Positions 1 through 9,430 are shown, counted from the first letter of the stretch. The stretch: DNA of 64,000 nt from UBA11524 sp963617205 (GCA_963617205.1 CAVEOA010000005.1:81260-145259); one strand, 5' to 3'. Made by a program: numbers and translations. Notes: generated by a model not told the origin, from the sequence alone.

Positions 1-1464
1 GTCAGCCGCGACACGCAGTTCCGAGCGATGATTCGCAATTTCAAGACGCTGTCGGAAAGCGATTACGCGGCGCCGCCGGATTTGACCGCTTCGCTGCGCT
101 CGTATCAGCTGACCGGCTATCAGTGGCTCAAGACGCTGGAAAGCTATGGCTTCGGCGGCATTCTGGCGGATGAAATGGGCTTGGGCAAGACGCTGCAGGC
201 CATCGCGTTCCTCGATACGGTCCGCAATGAGCGCGTTGGCATACCGAATCTGGTCGTTTGCCCGGCGTCGCTGATTTACAACTGGGGCGATGAAATGCAG
301 AGGTTCGCGCCGCAGATGAAATATGCGCTGATTCTCGGCAACGCGGCAGAACGCAGGGAGAAGCGTCAAGGCGCGGCGGATGCGGACGTGTGGGTGACAT
401 CCTATGAGCTGCTGCGGCAGGATATCGAGGACTATGCAGCGCTGAGCTTCTACTGCTGCGTGCTTGATGAGGCGCAACACATCAAGAACAGCACAACGCT
501 CGTTTCCAAGAGCGTCAAGCGTATCGTGTGCCGGCAGCGCTTTGTGCTGACCGGTACGCCGATTGAGAACCGCCTCAGCGAGCTGTGGAACCTGTTCGAC
601 TTCATGATGCCGGGCTATCTGTTCTCGCATCACGCGTTTGTCGAGAAACTCGAAAAGCCCATCGTGAAATCAAAAAACAGCGAAGCAATGTCGCAGCTGC
701 GCAGGCTGGTGCAGCCGTTTATGCTTCGCCGATTAAAGGCGGACGTGCTCAAGGAGCTGCCTGCAAAGCAGGAATATGTCCGCAGAATCTCCCTTTCCGA
801 GGAAGAGCAGAAGATATATTTCGCGAACGTGCAGGCGACGCTCAGCGGTATCCATCAGGGAGAGGACAAGCTGCAGATTCTTGCGGCGCTGACACGGCTG
901 CGTCAGGTGTGCTGCGACCCGAATCTCTGCTACGAAAATTATACCGGCGCGACAAGCAAGCTGGACGCGTGCGTAGAGCTGTGCGAGGAGATGGTGGAGA
1001 ACAAGCACCAGATCCTGCTGTTCTCGCAGTTCACCTCGATGCTGGAGCGGCTGCGCAATCGGCTCGATGCGGCGGGCATTTCAAACTTCACGCTGCAGGG
1101 CTCCACATCAAAGGAACGCCGTGCGGAGCTCGTAAAGGCATTCAACGCAGGCGAAGCATCGGTTTTCCTGATTTCGCTCAAGGCAGGCGGAACAGGGCTG
1201 AACCTGACGGCGGCGGATGTGGTCATCCATTTCGATCCGTGGTGGAATCAGGCGGCGCAGGATCAGGCGACCGACCGTGCGCACCGCATCGGACAAATGG
1301 CACACGTGCAGGTCTACAAACTGATTGCAAAGGATACAATCGAGGAAAAAATCCTCGAACTGCAGGAGCAGAAGAGCGCCCTGCTCGACACCGTTTCCGG
1401 CGGCGAAGCAGGCGGCATCATGAACATGAGCACCGATGAGCTGATGTCGCTGCTGAAAATATAA
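1..1464 (+). CDS. SNF2-family DEAD/DEAH-type helicase, C-terminal part (5' end outside window)
   Basis: The frame is open from base 1, so the window holds only the C-terminal part of a longer protein; the first ATG at 28 is probably internal. The ATP-binding motif DEMGLGKT and the Walker B box DEAQH are visible, followed by a helicase C-terminal domain with SLKAGGTGLNLT, FDPWWN and DRAHRIGQ. Together these are diagnostic of SNF2/Swi2 ATPases. Bacterial members are double-stranded DNA translocases linked to transcription or repair (RapA-like or SWIM-associated types). The missing N-terminus, often a SWIM zinc finger, lies upstream, so the subtype cannot be set. A hairpin terminator follows the stop codon. 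Confidence 0.93.
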   Translation, partial: VSRDTQFRAMIRNFKTLSESDYAAPPDLTASLRSYQLTGYQWLKTLESYGFGGILADEMGLGKTLQAIAFLDTVRNERVGIPNLVVCPASLIYNWGDEMQRFAPQMKYALILGNAAERREKRQGAADADVWVTSYELLRQDIEDYAALSFYCCVLDEAQHIKNSTTLVSKSVKRIVCRQRFVLTGTPIENRLSELWNLFDFMMPGYLFSHHAFVEKLEKPIVKSKNSEAMSQLRRLVQPFMLRRLKADVLKELPAKQEYVRRISLSEEEQKIYFANVQATLSGIHQGEDKLQILAALTRLRQVCCDPNLCYENYTGATSKLDACVELCEEMVENKHQILLFSQFTSMLERLRNRLDAAGISNFTLQGSTSKERRAELVKAFNAGEASVFLISLKAGGTGLNLTAADVVIHFDPWWNQAAQDQATDRAHRIGQMAHVQVYKLIAKDTIEEKILELQEQKSALLDTVSGGEAGGIMNMSTDELMSLLKI

Positions 1465-1499
1465 GGCGACACCGCGCAATTCGGTGCTGCCATCAAAAC

Positions 1500-1541
1500 A
1501 GCCCGAAAGGCGTGATTTTGCTCCGCTTTTCGGGCTGCTTT
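1500..1541 (+). terminator. Intrinsic terminator after the SNF2 gene
   Basis: A 13-bp stem (AGCCCGAAAGGCG pairing with CGCTTTTCGGGCT) is followed by GCTTTTTATT. It lies between convergent genes, and the T-run overlaps the stop codon of the minus-strand glycosidase. Confidence 0.8.
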
Positions 1542-2978
1542 TTATTCAATGCTGACGCTTCTCAGGATGATGCCGCTGCGGTCTGTGATGATTCTTACGC
1601 CGCACGGAACAACGGCAAGCTCCTTTTCGTCCATGAGGATGCGCGCCTTGACGCCGTCGGAATCAACCGTGTACCGATGCTCGCCGAACACCTGCGTATA
1701 GGTGTACTTGAGCCCTGCGCACAGGCTGAACCACACTTCATCGCCCAGCAGATGAACGCCGTACATGTGCGCGATATACTCCAGCACCGACAGCAGGGTC
1801 GGACCGTATGAATCCTGAAACGGCTCGGTGCTGCCGCGGTCAAGCACCTCATGCGACATCATGCCGACGCGCGACGGCTCGCCGGTGAAGGGGTCGAACT
1901 GCTGCGTGAACACATAGCCGCCGCTGATGACGGCCTGAAGCAGCTTTTTGCCCAGCATCGTGACGACTTTTTCGTATCCGTAACGCTCAAGGGCGATGAT
2001 GGCGCGCTGATACGTCAGCCCTTCGCACTGACCGCTCCAGTTGTTTTCGGGCGCGTTGCGGAAAAGCCGGTCGTTCACGGCGACGCTCGGCAGGGGCAGC
2101 GGCGTCCAGAACTCATCGGGATTTAACAGGTGCTCGCGGACGAATGCATCCGCCATCTCCTGACTGACAGAGCCCCAGTACATGCAGCGGAGCGTGTTGT
2201 GGCAGAGCACATCGATGACATGGCCGTGCCTGTCGCGGTCGAAAAAGGCATGACGATGCTCGTCCCACAGGCGCGATTTGAGCTGGCGTGCGACGTCATC
2301 CGCCTTTTGCCGCCACATTTGCGCCTGACCGTCGCCGCGAATCCGGCTGATTTCGGCGAGCGTGTCGCGGCAGGCATAGGAGAAGGAGGTGATGTCCATA
2401 GACGCCATCGGGACGACGTCGGCGTTTTCAGGCGGCGTATCCGTCGTGCAGTAAACCGGCGCCTTGCCGTAGCGCACGGCATTGTCCTCGCCGGTATCAT
2501 AGACGCAGAAGGATTCAAGAATGCCGTCGCCGTCTGTGTCGCGTGTTTTCCAAAGATAGGCATCGAAGCGGCTGAGGCAGTCGGCAAGCATATCCAGATA
2601 AGCGGGATCCTTGCCGGAAAGATACCACATGTTCAGCGCGTGAAGCGGAAAGCAGAAGCCCTGAAATTTGTTGAACTGCGGCTCAATCGTGCCGTCCGGA
2701 TGGCACTGAATCGAGCCGGCAAGCCGACCGTCCTCGCGCTGCGTGCGCATGAAGAACAGCTGGTTGTTCATGGCGGCGGTCATATTCCGCTTGGCGTACA
2801 TCTCGCCGCCCATCGGCTGCGTTTCCAGCCAGATTTTTTCGTATCCGCCGCCCTCGACAATCACAGGGTCGCTGCCGAAAAGGCGCACGTTGTTCAGACA
2901 CTTCTTTTCTGCCGTATCGAAGAGCTTTTGCAGCTTTTCGTCTGCGCAGGAAAAGGTTACACCGGTGTTGGGAAGCAT
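1542..2978 (-). CDS. MGH1-type six-hairpin glycoside hydrolase (GH63/GH37-like)
   Basis: This 478-residue protein looks like an (alpha/alpha)6-barrel glycosidase of the MGH1/trehalase-like group. Supporting features are an acid-rich loop DTDGDGILES about one third in, DTGEDNAVRY (compare the D-G/T-x-D-N motif of GH63 enzymes), NNWSGQCEGLTYQ, and a C-terminal GSTEPFQDSYGP segment. Substrate cannot be read from sequence, and no signal peptide is seen, so it probably acts on imported oligosaccharides. The start was placed at 2978 because GGAGGATTGCCC lies directly upstream of that ATG; the longer open frame to 3086 has no ribosome site. It is divergent from the GH43-GH28 gene, which suggests a shared role in plant-glycan breakdown. 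Confidence 0.75.
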   Translation of the reverse strand: MLPNTGVTFSCADEKLQKLFDTAEKKCLNNVRLFGSDPVIVEGGGYEKIWLETQPMGGEMYAKRNMTAAMNNQLFFMRTQREDGRLAGSIQCHPDGTIEPQFNKFQGFCFPLHALNMWYLSGKDPAYLDMLADCLSRFDAYLWKTRDTDGDGILESFCVYDTGEDNAVRYGKAPVYCTTDTPPENADVVPMASMDITSFSYACRDTLAEISRIRGDGQAQMWRQKADDVARQLKSRLWDEHRHAFFDRDRHGHVIDVLCHNTLRCMYWGSVSQEMADAFVREHLLNPDEFWTPLPLPSVAVNDRLFRNAPENNWSGQCEGLTYQRAIIALERYGYEKVVTMLGKKLLQAVISGGYVFTQQFDPFTGEPSRVGMMSHEVLDRGSTEPFQDSYGPTLLSVLEYIAHMYGVHLLGDEVWFSLCAGLKYTYTQVFGEHRYTVDSDGVKARILMDEKELAVVPCGVRIITDRSGIILRSVSIE

Positions 2979-3012
2979 GGGCAATCCTCCAATTCCTCCG
3001 TTTTCATGCTCT

Positions 3013-3040
3013 ATTGTACACGGAACGGACAAAATTGCAA
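3013..3040 (-). promoter_or_regulatory. Probable sigma-A promoter of the six-hairpin glycosidase
   Basis: Read on the minus strand: TTGCAA, 16-base spacer, TACAAT, located 35 bases before the chosen start codon. Confidence 0.5.
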
Positions 3041-3144
3041 GTGAAACGGCAGCAGGAAAAACAACTGTCCATGGCGAATAGCTCAAAATCAGAGGAGCAA
3101 GGGACGTTTATGTCCTTTGAAATCTGGAAGGAGCGGCTTTATTT

Positions 3145-5418
3145 ATGAAGCTTGAGGAAATCAATATTCGCGACCCCTATGTTCTGACGCTTGACGGACA
3201 GTATTATCTCTATGGCACGCGCGGTGCGACCTGCTGGGGCGAGGCGGATGGCTTTGATGTGTATACCAGCAGCGATTTGCAGGATTGGGACGGTCCGTTT
3301 GAGTGCTTCCACAATGACGGCACGTTCTGGGCGGACAGAAACTACTGGGCGCCTGAGGTGCACCTGTACAGGGGTCGGCTGTACATGCTGGCGAGCTTCA
3401 AGCGGGAGGGCGTTTGCCGCGGGACGGCGGTGCTGACGGCGGATTCGCCGATGGGACCGTTCAGACCGCATTCGGATGGGCGCGTGACGCCGCCTGACTG
3501 GGAGTGCCTTGACGGCACGCTGTACGTCAGCCCGACCGGCAAGCCGTATCTGGTGTTTGCGCACGAGTGGGTGCAAACGGTTGACGGCGAAATCTGCGCA
3601 TTGCCGCTGTCGGATGACCTGTCCCGTGCAGACGGCGAACCGAAGCTGCTGTTCCATGCGTCCGATGCGAAGTGGGCGCGGCTTGTGCATCACCGTTCCA
3701 GCGGCATTGACGGCTATGTGACGGATGGTCCGTCCATCTGGCGCACGCCGGACGGCACGCTGATGATTCTGTGGGCGAGCTTCTCGGACGAGGGCTACAC
3801 GGAGGGCGTTGCCGTCAGCGATAACGGCGATGTGACGGGCAATTTCCATCAGGTGGAGCCGCTGTTCCGGCGCGACGGCGGACATGGCATGATTTTCCGC
3901 GATTTGACGGGTCAGCTGTATCTGACGCTGCATACGCCGAACGAGCATTTGAAGGAGCATCCGTGCTTTATTCCGCTGGCGGAAAAGGCGGATTCGCTTG
4001 CCGTGAAGCACACGGTGCCGGCGTGGTATGAGCCGCTGCGGACGCGGCTGTACGCGATGGCGGATAAGCTGATGTCGTCTTTAACCGGCTGGCAGGGGAG
4101 CGAGCAGATCTTCCGACCGGAGAATTACGGCGCAAAGCCTGGCGAAAAGGCGACAGAGGCGATTCAGGCGGCGGTGGACGCGGCAGGAGAGCATGGCGGA
4201 ACGGTGCTGCTGTCGGAAGGCGACTACGTGTCCGGCACGATTGTACTCCGCTCGAATGTCCGCCTGATGGTCGAAAAAGGCAGCCGACTGCTGGCGTCGC
4301 TTGATCTGGCGGATTATCCGGAGCATCAGGCGAAGCGCCTGACCGTGCAGGATACGAACATGGGCATGAATCAGTCGCTGATTTTCGCCGAAGGGTGCGA
4401 AAACATCTGCATCTGCGGCGGCGGTGAGCTGAACGGGCAGGGGAGCCGCGACCATTTTGCCGGCGATGAGACCTGCAACGGTACGCCCGGACGGCCGTTC
4501 CTGATGCGCATCATCGACTGCAAAAACGTGCATGTCCATGACGTTACGCTGAGCTCTGCGGCCTGCTGGATGGAGAACTACCTGAACTGCGACTGCGTGC
4601 TGCTTGAGCGCGTGACGGTGCGCAATCAGGTGAATTACAACAACGACGGCATTGATATCGACGGCTGCCGCGACGTGATTGTCCGCGACTGCGACATCAT
4701 TTCCAACGATGATGCGTGCTGCTTCAAGGGTGCGAGCCAGCGGAACACGGAGCGCGTGCTGATTGAAAACTGCCGCCTGTTCAGTGCCTGCAACGCGCTG
4801 AAGGTCGGCACGGACACGCAGGGCGACTTCCGCGACGTGCTGGTGCGGTCGTGTCAGCTGGGCGGCGTGGAGAGCGACCCGAGCGGACTCAAGCACCGCT
4901 GCGCAGACTCCGGCATTTCGCTGGAGATGGTGGACGGCGGCACGCTCGAAAACTTCCTGATTGAGAACGTGACGATTGACCGCGCATGGAGCCCGTTCTT
5001 CCTGCGCCTTGAAGACCGCGGACGCGTGAAGCCCGGCGACCCCAAGCCGAATGTCGGGACAATGCGCAACGTGGCGATTGCGCACGTGAACGGCGGCTGC
5101 GAGAATGGACCGCGAGGCTCTTATTTCATCGGCGTGCCGGAGAAGGCAATCGAAAACGTGCTGCTCTATGATGTGCGGCTGAATCAGCAGGCAAGCGAAA
5201 AGCCGGTTGTTGAGGAAAGCGCCATCAGCGAAATGCGCGGCGTGTATCCCGATGCGCACATGATTGACGACATTGGCGATGCCCCTGCGCGCGGACTGTG
5301 GGCACGTCACGTGCACGGTCTGTCGCTCGCAGGGTATGACATCATTCCGGATAAAAAGGACGAGCGCCCATATCTGGTGCTGGATACGGATGTGACGACG
5401 GACGAAATGAATCCGTAA
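3145..5418 (+). CDS. GH43-GH28 fusion: beta-xylosidase/arabinosidase-like plus polygalacturonase-like protein
   Basis: Two glycosidase families sit in one 757-residue chain. Residues 1-305 form a GH43 five-bladed propeller: the general base is Asp10 in INIRDPY, the modulating Asp is in ECLDG (about 123), and VTDGPSIW (about 192-199) holds the acid position, Asp here instead of the more usual Glu of EGP motifs. Residues 325-745 form a GH28 parallel beta-helix with NNDGIDIDG (about 499-507) and the SNDDA pair (522-523) that supplies catalytic acids. The pairing suggests removal of arabinose or xylose side chains and galacturonate from pectin. No signal peptide is visible, so a cytoplasmic role on imported oligomers is likely. 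AAGGAG lies 11 bases before the ATG. The Sel1 gene follows after 15 bases. Confidence 0.85.
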   Translation: MKLEEINIRDPYVLTLDGQYYLYGTRGATCWGEADGFDVYTSSDLQDWDGPFECFHNDGTFWADRNYWAPEVHLYRGRLYMLASFKREGVCRGTAVLTADSPMGPFRPHSDGRVTPPDWECLDGTLYVSPTGKPYLVFAHEWVQTVDGEICALPLSDDLSRADGEPKLLFHASDAKWARLVHHRSSGIDGYVTDGPSIWRTPDGTLMILWASFSDEGYTEGVAVSDNGDVTGNFHQVEPLFRRDGGHGMIFRDLTGQLYLTLHTPNEHLKEHPCFIPLAEKADSLAVKHTVPAWYEPLRTRLYAMADKLMSSLTGWQGSEQIFRPENYGAKPGEKATEAIQAAVDAAGEHGGTVLLSEGDYVSGTIVLRSNVRLMVEKGSRLLASLDLADYPEHQAKRLTVQDTNMGMNQSLIFAEGCENICICGGGELNGQGSRDHFAGDETCNGTPGRPFLMRIIDCKNVHVHDVTLSSAACWMENYLNCDCVLLERVTVRNQVNYNNDGIDIDGCRDVIVRDCDIISNDDACCFKGASQRNTERVLIENCRLFSACNALKVGTDTQGDFRDVLVRSCQLGGVESDPSGLKHRCADSGISLEMVDGGTLENFLIENVTIDRAWSPFFLRLEDRGRVKPGDPKPNVGTMRNVAIAHVNGGCENGPRGSYFIGVPEKAIENVLLYDVRLNQQASEKPVVEESAISEMRGVYPDAHMIDDIGDAPARGLWARHVHGLSLAGYDIIPDKKDERPYLVLDTDVTTDEMNP

Positions 5419-5433
5419 CGAAGGAGGAAAAAC

Positions 5434-6261
5434 ATGGAAGATAAACGGATCTACGAAATGCTGAGCGACATGCTCGAACAGCTTTCGCGCGAGGACTATC
5501 CGCAGATTTACGACATCATTGAAAACAGCATTTCCGAAGAGGACGAGACGGTTCTTGATGAACCGATGGAAATCGCGGCGAAGCTGTACAATGCGGACGG
5601 TGCGAAGCAGCTGCCTGACTGCGTGGTGGATTTCCTGCTGGAGGTTTACACCGATGAGATGGACGCGGGAAACGCGGACGCGGCGTGCAACCTCGGTTCG
5701 CTGTACTACACGGGACGCGGCGGCGAGCAGAGCTACGCGAAGGCAGTCAAGTATTATACCATCGCCGCAAGGGACGGTTCGCGGCAGGCACAGGAGAATC
5801 TCGGCTATTGCTTTTACTACGGCAGGTATGTTCCGGTGAACTACGAGAAGGCGTTCCACTATTTCGCACTCGGCGCATTCGACGGACACCTGCGTTCGCT
5901 GTACAAAATCGGCGATATGTACCGCTACGGCTACTATGTCGAGAAGGACGAGCGGGAAGCGTTCTGCATTTACCTGTCCTGCATCCGGAACATGACGAAG
6001 GAGGCGGAACCGCTTGTCGGCGCGGATGTCCTGATGCGCTTGGGCGATTGCTACTTTGAGGGCATCGGCACGGAAAAGGATGACGAGATGGCGCTGCTCA
6101 GCTATCAGCGTGCAGAGCATCTGTTTATGACGCGGCTGATGGACGGCGATTTCATGATCAGGGAGTGCTATGACCATGTTGTAGCACGTCAGGCAAAGGC
6201 CAGGGCACGCGTGAAGGCAAAGCTGCCGAAGTTCGACTGGACAAAACAAAATAAAGGCTGA
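5434..6261 (+). CDS. Sel1/TPR-like repeat protein
   Basis: A 275-residue protein made largely of Sel1-like helical repeats. Examples are AACNLGSLYYTGRG with AVKYYTIAARDG, then AQENLGYCFYYGR with AFHYFALGAFDG, then SLYKIGDMYRYGYY. The acidic N-terminus (about 1-75) has no recognisable domain. Such repeats act as protein-interaction scaffolds; the partner here is unknown. An ideal ribosome site (AAGGAGG) lies 6 bases before the ATG. The gene is only 15 bases downstream of the GH43-GH28 gene and is probably co-transcribed with it, although a functional link is not evident. Confidence 0.75.
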   Translation: MEDKRIYEMLSDMLEQLSREDYPQIYDIIENSISEEDETVLDEPMEIAAKLYNADGAKQLPDCVVDFLLEVYTDEMDAGNADAACNLGSLYYTGRGGEQSYAKAVKYYTIAARDGSRQAQENLGYCFYYGRYVPVNYEKAFHYFALGAFDGHLRSLYKIGDMYRYGYYVEKDEREAFCIYLSCIRNMTKEAEPLVGADVLMRLGDCYFEGIGTEKDDEMALLSYQRAEHLFMTRLMDGDFMIRECYDHVVARQAKARARVKAKLPKFDWTKQNKG

Positions 6262-6394
6262 AATTTAAATAATCTGTATCGAAAAAAGGGTTCAGCAGGA
6301 ATTTCGGCAGACGGCGGCGAATATACGCATGTTGAAAATCGGGTGGATTTTATCTGCCTTCTGATGATAATCGAAACTGAAAGGGGAACAGCCC

Positions 6395-7174
6395 ATGACC
6401 AGTATGGAGCCGGAAAATGAAGCAATGTCTGCCGAAAAGGATGAGGTGAAGCCTGAGGAGCAGGCGCCTGCGGAACAGACGGAACAGCCTGAGGAAGCGA
6501 AGAAGGCTGACGATGCGGAAGGCGCGGTGACCGAAAGCTATTCCGCGTGGCAGCGTTACTGGATGAAGAAGGGCTTTGTGTTCGCACCGAAGGTCAAGGT
6601 GAAGAAGCCGCTAAAGCAGAATGTCATTGAATGGGCGGCGACCATCCTCGGTGCGCTGCTGCTTGTGTTTGTTATCAAGACGTTTGTGGGCGAGCCGGTT
6701 ATCGTGTCGGGCAACAGCATGTATCCAACGCTCCATGACAGCGAGATGATGATTGTCAGCAAGCTTGAGTACGGTACGTCCTACATTTTCAATCTGCCGA
6801 TTGTGCTTGGCGGCGAGCCGGAGCGCTTCGATGTGGTTGTCTGCCGCTATCCTGACCGCGGCGATACGAATTTCGTCAAGCGCATTGTGGGTTTGCCGGG
6901 CGACACGATTCAGATTGAGGACGGCTATCTCTACGTCAACGGTGTCAAGTACACCGAAAAGTTCCTGTCCGCGCGCATGACGCGTGACTACGGTCCCTAC
7001 ACCGTGCCGGAAGGGCATTATTTCGTCATGGGCGATAACCGCAACAATTCCAACGACAGCCGAAATTCGCAGGTTGGCGCGATTACGCGCGATATGATTA
7101 TCGGGCATGTCACCGGCGTGCTTTGGCATCAGGTTCCGTCTACGCTTGAGGACTGGGGTCTGAAGACGGACTAA
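6395..7174 (+). CDS. lepB: Signal peptidase I
   Basis: Membrane serine protease that removes signal peptides from exported proteins. The chain has 259 residues: an acidic, Glu/Ala-rich cytoplasmic tail (1-45), one transmembrane segment (about 80-97, AATILGALLLVFVIKTFV), the nucleophile Ser108 in SGNSMYPTL, the general-base Lys162 in NFVKRIVGLPGD, and the signature MGDNRNNSNDSR near the C-terminus. All boxes of type I signal peptidases are intact. The long charged N-terminal tail is longer than in Bacillus SipS. GAAAGGGG precedes the ATG. A strong terminator separates it from uvrC. Confidence 0.95.
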   Translation: MTSMEPENEAMSAEKDEVKPEEQAPAEQTEQPEEAKKADDAEGAVTESYSAWQRYWMKKGFVFAPKVKVKKPLKQNVIEWAATILGALLLVFVIKTFVGEPVIVSGNSMYPTLHDSEMMIVSKLEYGTSYIFNLPIVLGGEPERFDVVVCRYPDRGDTNFVKRIVGLPGDTIQIEDGYLYVNGVKYTEKFLSARMTRDYGPYTVPEGHYFVMGDNRNNSNDSRNSQVGAITRDMIIGHVTGVLWHQVPSTLEDWGLKTD

Positions 7175-7190
7175 GGAAAATTCATCCATC

Positions 7191-7230
7191 AAACCGGAGC
7201 CTCGGACTTGCGTCCGGTTCCGGTTTTTTT
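7191..7230 (+). terminator. Intrinsic terminator after lepB
   Basis: AACCGGA pairs with TCCGGTT around an inner CGGAC/GTCCG stem, followed by a run of seven T. Confidence 0.85.
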
Positions 7231-7241
7231 GTGGAGGTATT

Positions 7242-9128
7242 ATGAGCAGGATTGACTGGGGAGAAAAGCTGGAGCTGAAGATTCGTATGCTGCCCGAAAG
7301 TCCGGGATGCTACCTGATGAAGAATCAGGAGGGCACCATCATCTATGTCGGCAAGGCGGTCAACCTGAAGAACCGCGTGCGCTCGTATTTCCGCGATACG
7401 GAGCATACGCCGAAGGTCGCGGCGATGATTTCACACATCGATGACTTTGAGATTCTGCTGTGCGAGAGCAATTTGGAGGCGCTCTGTTTGGAGTGCAACC
7501 TGATCAAGTGCCATAAGCCGTATTACAACATCCTGCTCAAGGACGACAAGCATTATCCGTACCTGCGCGTCAACCTGAAGGAGCCGTTTCCGAGGCTGAC
7601 GCTTGCGCGGCGCATGGAAAAGGACGGCGCAAGGTATTTCGGTCCGTACATCGGCGCAACGGCGGTGCGGCAGGTTATCGATGCGGTGCGCGGCGTGTTC
7701 CCGCTGCGGACGTGCCGCAAGGAGCTGCCGCTCAAAACGCCCTGCCGGCCGTGCGTAAACTACGAAATCGGCAAATGCCTTGCGCCGTGCGCCGGAAAGT
7801 GCACGGAAGAGCAGTATTGGGACATGATGGACGGCGTGCTGGCGTTTCTCGGCGGTAATTACAAGCAGGTGCTCGATGTGCTGAATGCCGAGATGATGGA
7901 CTACGCCGCAAAGATGCAGTATGAGCGTGCGGCAGTCGTGCGCGACAAAATCCGCGATGTGCAGGGGCTGATGGAGCGGCAGATTGCGATTCAGACAGAC
8001 CGCAGCGAGCAGGACATTATCGCGATTGCGCAGGACGGCATGGATGCGATGGTGCAGCTGCTCTACGTGCGCGGCGGACGGATGGTCGGCGGAGACCATT
8101 TCACGCTGACGCAGGAAGGCAGCGAACCGCCGGGCGAGGTGCTGGCGGAGTTTATGACGCAGTACTATCAGGAAGGCAATCTGATTCCGCGGCACATCCT
8201 TGCGCAGGAACTGCCGGATGGGATGCAGGAACAGCTGGAGCAGTGGCTGCGGCAGCAGAAGGGCGCGGCAGTGTCGCTCGTGACGCCCAAGCGCGGCGAG
8301 AAGCATGAGCTGGTGCTGCTCGGCGTGAAGAATGCAAAGGATGCGCTGGAAAAGCGCAACGCGAAAGCAAGCATCCGCGAGGAGCGCACCATCGGCGCGG
8401 CGGCGGCGCTCGGCAAGGTGCTCGGGCTGCCGAAAGCACCCCGGCGCATCGAGGGCTACGACATTTCCAACACGCAGGGTGTGCTGAGCGTCGCAAGCAT
8501 GGTGGTGTTCATTGACGGCGAACCGGCGAAAAAGGAATACCGGCATTTCCGCATCAAAACGGTCGAGGGAGCGAACGATTTTGCCTCGCTCAATGAGGTG
8601 CTGGGAAGGCGCTTTAAGCATGGTCTGGAGGAAAAAGCGGAACGCGAGGAGCAGGGTCTGCCGGCCATCGGCGGTAAATTCTCCGATTTGCCGGATCTGG
8701 TGCTGATTGACGGCGGTCCGCAACAGCTGCGGTTCGCACGTCAGGCACTGCTGGATATGGGCGCGGATGTGGCGATGTTCGGCTTGGCGAAGAAGCAGGA
8801 GGAAATCTTCCTGCCTGACCGCGAGGAGCCGATTTGTTTGGATCACCATACGCCGGAGCTGCATCTGATTCAGCGGGTGCGCGACGAGGCGCACCGCTTC
8901 TGCATTACGCATCATCGCGGGCTGCGCGGCAAGGCGAGCATTCACAGTCAGCTTGAGGACATTCCGGGCATCGGTCCCAAACGCCGCAAGGCGCTGCTGA
9001 CATCGTTCGGTTCCATGAAGGCCATTCGCGAGGCAACCTATGAGCAGCTGACGGCCGTGCCGGGCATGAATCAGGCGTCGGCGCAGGCTGTGCTGAACTG
9101 GGCGCAAGGGCAACAGAATAAGGGGTAA
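7242..9128 (+). CDS. uvrC: UvrABC system protein C (excinuclease subunit)
   Basis: UvrC makes the two incisions of nucleotide-excision repair with UvrA/UvrB. The 628 residues cover the whole family length: N-terminal GIY-YIG nuclease (PESPGCYLMKNQEG, IIYVGKAVNLKNRVRSYF split over residues about 16-50), a Cys-rich loop (CRPCVNYEIGKCLAPCAGKC, residues about 168-187), the UVR motif near 220 (YAAKMQYERAAVVRDKI), the RNase H-like second nuclease (EGYDISNTQG, VLIDGG, HRFCITHHRG), and C-terminal helix-hairpin-helix repeats. GTGGAGGT lies just before the ATG. It appears to be transcribed alone. Confidence 0.97.
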   Translation: MSRIDWGEKLELKIRMLPESPGCYLMKNQEGTIIYVGKAVNLKNRVRSYFRDTEHTPKVAAMISHIDDFEILLCESNLEALCLECNLIKCHKPYYNILLKDDKHYPYLRVNLKEPFPRLTLARRMEKDGARYFGPYIGATAVRQVIDAVRGVFPLRTCRKELPLKTPCRPCVNYEIGKCLAPCAGKCTEEQYWDMMDGVLAFLGGNYKQVLDVLNAEMMDYAAKMQYERAAVVRDKIRDVQGLMERQIAIQTDRSEQDIIAIAQDGMDAMVQLLYVRGGRMVGGDHFTLTQEGSEPPGEVLAEFMTQYYQEGNLIPRHILAQELPDGMQEQLEQWLRQQKGAAVSLVTPKRGEKHELVLLGVKNAKDALEKRNAKASIREERTIGAAAALGKVLGLPKAPRRIEGYDISNTQGVLSVASMVVFIDGEPAKKEYRHFRIKTVEGANDFASLNEVLGRRFKHGLEEKAEREEQGLPAIGGKFSDLPDLVLIDGGPQQLRFARQALLDMGADVAMFGLAKKQEEIFLPDREEPICLDHHTPELHLIQRVRDEAHRFCITHHRGLRGKASIHSQLEDIPGIGPKRRKALLTSFGSMKAIREATYEQLTAVPGMNQASAQAVLNWAQGQQNKG

Positions 9129-9133
9129 ACAAC

Positions 9134-9165
9134 AGCGGTACGGTGCTATTCGCCATCGTACCGCT
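9134..9165 (+). terminator. Probable terminator after uvrC
   Basis: A 12-bp stem (AGCGGTACGGTG with CATCGTACCGCT) is followed by a T-rich but interrupted tail (TCTGCTTTGCTT), so efficiency is uncertain. Confidence 0.5.
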
Positions 9166-9338
9166 TCTGCTTTGCTTGGAATGATTGTCCAGTCAGTAGA
9201 CTGCGCCTTGAGATCTTCCGCAACCAGCTTTTCGAGCGCGATATCGCTGATGATGACGATTTCGCTTGCGACGAGCAGGGCAATCGCGGCGCTCCTGCCT
9301 TCATTACGATTCAGTGCACTTTCAGAAAAGATGCTCAA
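9153..9338 (-). pseudogene. Possible PIN-domain-like gene remnant
   Basis: The minus strand of this otherwise gene-free stretch reads about 60 residues with protein-like composition: NRNEGRSAAIALLVAS, then EIVIISDIALEKLV, ending in TIIPSKAEAVRW. The order (a Glu-containing helix, a strand ending in SD, a helix, a final strand and helix) resembles the C-terminal half of PIN-type nuclease proteins. There is no ATG, no ribosome site and no N-terminal half; only a TTG at 9338 could start it. It may be a decayed toxin-like gene. This is inference from pattern; nothing in the neighbourhood confirms it. Confidence 0.3.
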
Positions 9339-9363
9339 ACGGCAAATATTTCACCAAATGTGA

Positions 9364-9392
9364 TTGTGTTTTTCGGAAAAGTAGGGTATAAT
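9364..9392 (+). promoter_or_regulatory. Sigma-A promoter of the pseudo-receiver/SPFH operon
   Basis: TTGTGT, 17-base spacer, perfect TATAAT, 38 bases before the start codon of the downstream gene. Confidence 0.75.
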
Positions 9393-9430
9393 AATAAAGC
9401 ACTGATGTATTTTAATATGGAGGCTGAAGG

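Noticed and set aside
4081..6249. 722-codon minus-strand open frame
   Set aside because: Antisense shadow of the GH28 half and the Sel1-repeat gene in high-GC DNA; no recognisable domain.
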